From an uncultured Clostridia bacterium (GTDB lineage Bacteria; Bacillota; Clostridia; Christensenellales; Aristaeellaceae): a stretch of 64,000 nucleotides of DNA. Position 1 is the stretch's first letter. Each line of letters starts with the position of its first letter. Under the pieces are notes generated by a model, which was not told where the DNA came from, did no database searches, and saw only the letters and a program-made list of their open reading frames with translations. The translations under genes and the position numbers were made by a program. Location of the stretch: the NCBI GenBank assembly GCA_946413245.1, contig CAMKJS010000004.1, positions 1 to 64,000 on the forward strand, written 5' to 3'. Positions 58,712 to 64,000 of the stretch are shown here, one piece after another.

Positions 58712-61188
58712 TAACGGCCCAGCTCCTTCAGATACGCCTCAAACTCCGCGTCGTTGCAATGCACATAATGCCCGGGTGAAATCTCACGGAGGGACGGCTT
58801 ATCCGTCGAATAATCATGCGCCCTGGCCGGTACATATTCCACCCGCTTCCGGTTCTTTTCATAATGCGGATCCGGATAGGGAATCGCGCTCAGCAGCGAT
58901 TTGGTATACGGATGCAGGGGATGGGCAAACAGCTCGTCCGAAGTCGCCAGCTCCACAATGTGGCCGTAGTACATTACGGCGATCCGGTCGGAGAAATACT
59001 TCACCACGCTCAGGTTATGCGCGATGAACATAATCGTCAGGCCCATCCGTTCCCGCAGATCGTTCAGCAGATTGATCACCTGCGCCTGAATGGAAACGTC
59101 CAGCGCGGAAATCGGTTCGTCCGCGATAATCAGATCAGGTTCCATGATAATCGCCCGGGCGATGCCGATGCGCTGCCGCTGTCCGCCGGAAAACTCATGG
59201 GGATACCGGTCCGCGTGCTCCCGCACCAGGCCGACCAGCTCCAGCATTTCATAGACCTTCTGGTTGATGTATTCCTTGTCCTTTACGCCGCGGATAATCA
59301 GGCCCTCCGCGATGATTTCGCGCACGGTCATCCGCGGATTGATGGACGCGATGGGATCCTGGAAGATCATCTGCATCCGGGTCATCACGTTGTCCTTCGC
59401 GGCGACCTTCCGTTCCGTTTCGTACCGGCGGGTTCTCGCTTCCGCCGCTTCTCCGGTCAGCGTCTGCATGTCCGCCTCATAGGCTTCCTTCAGCTCCTTC
59501 AGCCGCTTCTCCCGGTAAAACTGCACACACTTGCTTTTTTCAACGAAACTGGCTAACGCCTTATCCTCCGCCTCCCGGAGCTTTTCCTTCAGCTCCTTTT
59601 TCAGCCGGCGCATTTCCTTGCGGTCCCCGGCCTTCCGGGCGGCGTTGATAGCCTCCTGCGCGTTCATCCGCAGCTGCGCCTTCAGCACGGGAAGGCCTTT
59701 CTGTGTGGAGGAAATCTTCAGCCCATCGAAATAAACGTCTCCCTCCGTCGGGTCATACAGGTTGATAATCGTACGTCCGGTGGTTGTCTTTCCGCATCCG
59801 CTTTCTCCCACCAGGCCGAACACTTCACCCTTTTTGATGAAAAAGCTGATGTCGTCCACCGCTTTTGTCACGCCGGCGCCGCTCATGAAATACTGCTTCA
59901 GGTGTTCCACCCGAAGAAGCACGTCCGGATCCTCCTGGATACCGGCCTTCAACCGCCTGGACAGGAGATAGCGGGTCAGCAGCCACCGCATCAGGTGAGA
60001 AAGCAGGATCAGGGCAATGCCGGCCAGCAGCATCCGTACCCACAGGGAAACAACTTTCCAGAAATCACCTGCAGGCGGGATATCCTTCCGGTTGTCCGCC
60101 TCGGCGATAATCTGAGCCAGATAACTGTTTTCCCATTTCCGGAGGGCCGGAAGCAGATTCACGGTTTTCGCCGTGGCATTGACAGCTTCTCCCTCCGCGC
60201 GTTCCTCAAACACGGCTGTAAATTCACCTTCGGAAGCCGCCAGTGTACGGATTTTGTCCGCTACCGCGCCGTAGCTGCCGTCAAAATTCGCTCCGGGGCT
60301 CAGTAAATCTTTCAGCCCGATCGCCAGCAGGGTCGCCGTGCTTTCCCCGCCCAGATCGTCATTCGGATAGCGGGTCTTCAGTGTTTCCGCAGCCTGCTCC
60401 AGAAAAGCGAGGAAATCGGCCGTCTCCGCCTGCTCCCCGTACAGTGCGCTCAGCGCGCCGGAGAAGCTCTCCGCGCTTTCGGTTTTTTCCTCGTTCCGCA
60501 CCGCTTCCAGCGCCTGTTGATACGCTTCCGGTGTGAACGATTCCTGCATCCAGGCCTTTACATCCTTCACAGCCGTTCCCTGGGCGGCGGTTTCCTCCAG
60601 CATGCGGCGGACCGCGCTCATAAACTCATACCAGGTTCCCGCGTTCTCGCCCTGTTCCCCGGCGAACGCCGCGTAATACTCCTGAAAATAGGGCTCCAGG
60701 GACGCGGCTTTCAGGGATGCCAGCTTCCCTTTTTTGGGGGTGGCTGCCAGCCCGTCGACGTATTCAAAGATTTCCCGCAGTTCCCGGTTCTCCTGCTGCT
60801 CGTCCATAGCGCTGAATCCCAGAGATTCCGGGCTCTGCTGCGCCAGCCAGGCCGCAGCGCTCCGCTTCACTTCCGCTTCCTGCCCGCGGACAGCGTCCTC
60901 CATTCTGTTGAACCAGCCGGCAAAGTCGGAAGAGATGGCGGCGATGCGCACGTCATCCTTCTCCCCGCGGTTTTTCGCGGAGCGGCTCAGAGCGCGGAAG
61001 AAATACCGGTCAAAGGAGAAGAAATCCGTCCATTTTCCCTCCGCGCCGAAACGGGTCATTCCCTGATCCAGCGTTTCCCGGGCGGCACCCGTGTTAATCA
61101 GGGCGTACAGCCCCAGCACCAGCGCCACCAGAACCAGGACGATCCCGACAGCTTTCACGATATATGAGGCGCGATGAATCGCTTTCAT
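58711..61188 (-). CDS. oppF: Oligopeptide ABC transporter ATPase OppF with membrane/extracytoplasmic domain and coiled-coil insertion
   Basis: An 825-residue OppF-type ATPase; normal size is about 320. Residues 1-31 contain a membrane span, 32-380 form a helical extracytoplasmic domain of unknown type, 381-403 a second span, and the ABC domain starts near 424. Its motifs are complete: Walker A GESGCGKTTT (461), Q-loop FQDP (609), signature FSGGQRQR (666), Walker B LIIADEP (686), H-loop FIAHN (721). A charged coiled coil (about 494-602) is inserted between Walker A and the Q-loop. The frame is uninterrupted and the codon use uniform. It overlaps oppD (ATGA). Peptide import is the likely role; the purpose of the additions is unknown. 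Confidence 0.9.
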   Translation of the reverse strand: MKAIHRASYIVKAVGIVLVLVALVLGLYALINTGAARETLDQGMTRFGAEGKWTDFFSFDRYFFRALSRSAKNRGEKDDVRIAAISSDFAGWFNRMEDAVRGQEAEVKRSAAAWLAQQSPESLGFSAMDEQQENRELREIFEYVDGLAATPKKGKLASLKAASLEPYFQEYYAAFAGEQGENAGTWYEFMSAVRRMLEETAAQGTAVKDVKAWMQESFTPEAYQQALEAVRNEEKTESAESFSGALSALYGEQAETADFLAFLEQAAETLKTRYPNDDLGGESTATLLAIGLKDLLSPGANFDGSYGAVADKIRTLAASEGEFTAVFEERAEGEAVNATAKTVNLLPALRKWENSYLAQIIAEADNRKDIPPAGDFWKVVSLWVRMLLAGIALILLSHLMRWLLTRYLLSRRLKAGIQEDPDVLLRVEHLKQYFMSGAGVTKAVDDISFFIKKGEVFGLVGESGCGKTTTGRTIINLYDPTEGDVYFDGLKISSTQKGLPVLKAQLRMNAQEAINAARKAGDRKEMRRLKKELKEKLREAEDKALASFVEKSKCVQFYREKRLKELKEAYEADMQTLTGEAAEARTRRYETERKVAAKDNVMTRMQMIFQDPIASINPRMTVREIIAEGLIIRGVKDKEYINQKVYEMLELVGLVREHADRYPHEFSGGQRQRIGIARAIIMEPDLIIADEPISALDVSIQAQVINLLNDLRERMGLTIMFIAHNLSVVKYFSDRIAVMYYGHIVELATSDELFAHPLHPYTKSLLSAIPYPDPHYEKNRKRVEYVPARAHDYSTDKPSLREISPGHYVHCNDAEFEAYLKELGR

Positions 61189-63341
61189 GCTTCAGCGCCT
61201 CCTTTCTCCGCGGCTTCCATTTCCCGTTTCTTCATGCGTTTGATCCGTTCCGTCACGCTGACCGGCGGATCCACCTTCGGCGCGTCCGGATGCAGCAGCC
61301 AGGTCGCTGCCTGATGCGTCTCACTGATCCGGAACATGGGCGGCTGCTCTTCCAGGTCAATTTCCATAGCATAACGGTTCCGCGCGGCAAAGGCGTCTCC
61401 CTTCGGCGGCAGAATCATGTTCGGAGGCGTACCGGGAATGGCTTCCAGCTTCTCCCTGGTTTCCAGATCGGGCATGGACGCCAGCAGTGCCCAGGTATAC
61501 GGATGCCGCGGATCATAGAATACGTCGTCCGCCGTGCCGTATTCCACAATTTTACCGGCGTACATGATCGCAATCCGGTCCGCCATGTTGGCTACGACGC
61601 CCAGATCATGGGTAATAAAGATGACGGAGAGTTTCCGCTCTTTCTTCAGCCGGTTGATCAGCTCCAGAATCTGCGCCTGAATCGTCACGTCCAGGGCGGT
61701 TGTGGGCTCGTCGCAGATCAGAATGTCCGGATTGGCGGACAGGGCAATCGCGATAACGATACGCTGCCGCATGCCGCCGGAGAATTCAAAGGGATACTGA
61801 TGATACCGCCGCTGCGGCTCCGGAATGCCGACTTCCTTCATCAGCTCGATGGCCCGGTGCTTCGCCATGCTCTTGCTCAGCTTGTAGGCATATTCGGAGG
61901 AGCGGTCCTTCAGATAGTCGATCAGCCGCACAGCCTGTGCACCGCGATCCGCAGTCCCGGTCTCCTGCCGGCTGAAATGATCGATCATCGCCGTCATGGT
62001 ATTGGTCAGATTCGCCCGGGTTTTCTCCAGATCCACCAGATTCAGCGGCACCACGGAAGGCACAAATTTCCCCTTCGCCGTCTCCCGGTTAAACTTTTCG
62101 GTTTCCCGGTCAAAGCGTCTCTGCTCCTTCGGATTATGCTTCAGGCCGTAAAAATAACGGTTGATGTAGGATTGCATGCTGCTGCGGAACACATACGCCC
62201 GGTTGTCCTTATCCAGGCTCAGGCGGTCGATCGCCTGTTCCACAGCATCGGCTGCGCGCTTCGCCGCGGCCCGGCATTTTCCGGCTTCCAGCTTTTCCGC
62301 GGTAAACACAGGCAGCTCTTCCCGGAGCACGTCGACAGCCCGGGCCCGGGTCTTTTCCGCTTCCGCCGCGGAATGGGCAAGCGCTTTTTCCGTGTCCGCC
62401 AGGAAGTCGCGCATGAATCCGTCGTTCAGCGCCGTCAGGCCCCGCGCATTGATATCTTCCACGCTTTCCTTCGCAGGATCGGGGGTTTCTCCGTGGGAAA
62501 CCAGATACCCGATCCGGAAAAAGTTGGGCTGCGGTTTCTCCGGGTCCGTCGCTTCATGCAACCGGTTCTTCAGGTGCTCCATCACGGCGCGGAGCTCCGG
62601 CTCCTTTTCCATCGTAAACCGTTTACCCATGGACGCGATTTCTTCCGTAACCGCGTTAAAATCAGCGTCCTCCTTGCTGATCAGCCAGGGATCCTGGACC
62701 GCAGGCGCCAGCCGTGCCATCCGCGTGCAGATCTCACGGACGCTCTTCTCATTCTTCTCCAGCAGAGCCAGCTCCGCTTCCTCCAGGGCATCCAGCATTC
62801 CGATAGCGCTTTCCTTCGCGTTCTGCCAGGCATTCTCCAGCTTCACGCCGGCGGAAGTAAACGCGTCCAGTTCCCTGCACCGGGCGCCAGCATTCCCCAC
62901 GCCTGCGGCCGTCATATTCTTTTCCAGCTCGCCCAGCATCTGGTTGAAGCGCTTCCGGCCGTCCTCCCGGCGCTCCTTGTTGTTCAGCAGCATGGCCTCG
63001 GTCAGCTGCTTCCCGATACGCATGATCGGGTTCAGGGCGCTCAGCGGATCCTGGAATACCATGCTCAGTTTATGGCCGCGCAGCGTATGGAAATCCTCTT
63101 CGGGAATTTTCAGCAGATCTTTCCCGTCATAGATGATCTCGCCGTCCTCCACCATGGCGTTGCCGGCCAGAATGCCCATCACCGCACGGGTGGTGACTGA
63201 TTTTCCGCTGCCGCTCTCGCCCGCAATGGCCAGCGTCTCTCCTTCGTTCAGATCAAAGGATACATCCCGGACCGCGCGAACAGCACCGTTGTTGGTCCGG
63301 AAGGAAATCGTCAGATTCCTGACCTCCAGCTTCTTAGCCAT
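61185..63341 (-). CDS. oppD: Oligopeptide ABC transporter ATPase OppD with ~370-residue insertion
   Basis: A 718-residue OppD-type ATPase; normal size is about 330. Walker A GESGSGKSVT (41), Q-loop VFQDPLSALNP (95), then about 370 inserted residues (122-490), mostly charged helices with NFFRIGYLVSHGE near 273, before the signature FEFSGGMRQR (518), Walker B LICDEPTTALD (541) and H-loop FITHD (575). The insertion lies in the helical subdomain that touches the permeases. The C-terminal cysteine motif of OppD proteins (CxxRC type) is replaced by FAARNRYAM. It is one base downstream of oppC and overlaps oppF. Confidence 0.9.
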   Translation of the reverse strand: MAKKLEVRNLTISFRTNNGAVRAVRDVSFDLNEGETLAIAGESGSGKSVTTRAVMGILAGNAMVEDGEIIYDGKDLLKIPEEDFHTLRGHKLSMVFQDPLSALNPIMRIGKQLTEAMLLNNKERREDGRKRFNQMLGELEKNMTAAGVGNAGARCRELDAFTSAGVKLENAWQNAKESAIGMLDALEEAELALLEKNEKSVREICTRMARLAPAVQDPWLISKEDADFNAVTEEIASMGKRFTMEKEPELRAVMEHLKNRLHEATDPEKPQPNFFRIGYLVSHGETPDPAKESVEDINARGLTALNDGFMRDFLADTEKALAHSAAEAEKTRARAVDVLREELPVFTAEKLEAGKCRAAAKRAADAVEQAIDRLSLDKDNRAYVFRSSMQSYINRYFYGLKHNPKEQRRFDRETEKFNRETAKGKFVPSVVPLNLVDLEKTRANLTNTMTAMIDHFSRQETGTADRGAQAVRLIDYLKDRSSEYAYKLSKSMAKHRAIELMKEVGIPEPQRRYHQYPFEFSGGMRQRIVIAIALSANPDILICDEPTTALDVTIQAQILELINRLKKERKLSVIFITHDLGVVANMADRIAIMYAGKIVEYGTADDVFYDPRHPYTWALLASMPDLETREKLEAIPGTPPNMILPPKGDAFAARNRYAMEIDLEEQPPMFRISETHQAATWLLHPDAPKVDPPVSVTERIKRMKKREMEAAEKGGAEA

Positions 63342-63342
63342 C

Positions 63343-64000
63343 TCAGTCTTCCGCTCCTCTCAGGGAAGGATTGAACGCATCCCGCAAACCGTTCCCGAAC
63401 AGATTGAATGAAATCTCCAGGATGGAGATGAACAGCGCCGGGAAAAAGATGATATGCGGATAGGTGCTCAGATACCCCTGTCCGCCGGCCAGTAAGGTAC
63501 CGATCGAGGTCAGGGATGAGGTTTCCAGATTGATAATGTGCAGATAACTCAGCATGGATTCGGAGAAGATCACCCCTGGGATCGCAAGCACTGACCCGGT
63601 GATGATGGTGCCCAGGGAATTGGGATAAATGTGCTTGAAAATCAACCGTCGGTCGCTTGCGCCCAGGGTCCGTGCCGCCAGCACATACTCGTGGCCCTTG
63701 AAGCGGTAGAACTGCATCCGGACCCGGGCGGCCATGCCGACCCATCCTGTGAGCACATAGGCAAACAGCAGGCTGGGCAGCACGCCCACCTTCTGCGCCA
63801 GGTGCAGCTGGAACAGGGTAGCCACCACCATGAAGGGCACGTCATACAGCAAGTCCGAAATACGCTCCATCACCAGGTCCACCGCGCCGCCGTAGTATCC
63901 TTCGATGGCGCCGTAGATCCCGCCGATGAGGAAGTTGATGGCGGAAACAGAGATCGCCAGCAGAAAGCTCAGCCGCGCGCCGGCTGCCATGCAGGTCAGC
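63343..64000 (-). CDS. oppC: Oligopeptide ABC transporter permease OppC (5' part outside window)
   Basis: The visible C-terminal 219 codons contain five membrane spans and the permease coupling (EAA) motif region: EYVLAARTLGASDRRLIFKH followed by IYPNSL, then SYLHIINLETSSLTSIGTLL and SILEISFNLFGNGLRDAFNP. These are typical of OppC/DppC. The frame is open at the window end; the methionine at 63990 is internal to the family alignment rather than the true start. The upstream oppB and binding protein are presumably beyond the edge. Confidence 0.93.
   Translation of the reverse strand, partial: LTCMAAGARLSFLLAISVSAINFLIGGIYGAIEGYYGGAVDLVMERISDLLYDVPFMVVATLFQLHLAQKVGVLPSLLFAYVLTGWVGMAARVRMQFYRFKGHEYVLAARTLGASDRRLIFKHIYPNSLGTIITGSVLAIPGVIFSESMLSYLHIINLETSSLTSIGTLLAGGQGYLSTYPHIIFFPALFISILEISFNLFGNGLRDAFNPSLRGAED

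Noticed and set aside
1-64000. tRNA, rRNA, prophage or transposase genes
   Set aside because: I looked for tRNA T-loop patterns, rRNA-like stretches and transposase-like reading frames and found none; only non-coding repeats suggest mobility.

Overview
The window looks like a GC-rich chromosome segment from a fermentative Clostridia-type member of Bacillota, probably from an animal gut or rumen. The evidence is a PolC-type replicative polymerase, the frr-uppS-cdsA-dxr-rseP-ispG-polC order, a SepF/DivIVA division cluster, a cytosolic GH3 xylosidase-like enzyme and secreted proteins with long Pro-Thr-Glu spacers. There are no rRNA or tRNA genes and no phage or insertion-sequence transposase. 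Genus-level assignment is not possible from the sequence alone.

Layout. 1-5.7 kb: 5' part of secA, a GH3 glycosidase, and an ECF sigma / membrane anti-sigma pair. 6-11 kb: recO, a probable type I toxin-antitoxin locus (29-residue holin-like toxin plus antisense RNA), ftsY, a short alaS and a Nudix ADP-sugar hydrolase. 11-16.6 kb: a ChvE/GguAB-like sugar ABC transporter with two different permeases. 16.6-28.6 kb (minus strand): ppx and divIC, then the envelope/isoprenoid/replication operon from frr to polC. 28.7-33.8 kb: a 1311-residue secreted protein with a caspase/gingipain-like domain, and pgsA. 33.9-41 kb: an rph-rdgB fusion, a HerA-like ATPase, an L,D-transpeptidase and glpK. 41-53 kb (mostly minus): a membrane-anchored beta-propeller protein, a PflX-like radical SAM protein, the division cluster (HlyD-like, yggS, sepF, divIVA, an E2-like protein), purR, an HPr-like protein and a peptidoglycan-binding protein. 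53-58 kb (plus): recD2, comF, lysC, rfbD. 58.3-64 kb (minus): an oligopeptide ABC transporter (oppC-oppD-oppF) followed by a DUF3899 protein.

Two things stand out. First, both Opp ATPases carry very large extra regions: about 370 residues inserted in OppD, and in OppF an extracytoplasmic domain with two membrane spans plus a coiled-coil insertion. Second, the intergenic spaces are full of structured repeats. Three copies of a large hairpin element resemble the HEARO / IscB omega-RNA class but have no protein gene. About six copies of a ~100-bp two-hairpin module show compensatory base changes, some of them lying inside loops of the larger element. Heptamer arrays, GC-rich hairpin pairs and a cluster of perfect palindromes are also present. 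These structures should be tested with covariance searches and genome-wide copy counts.
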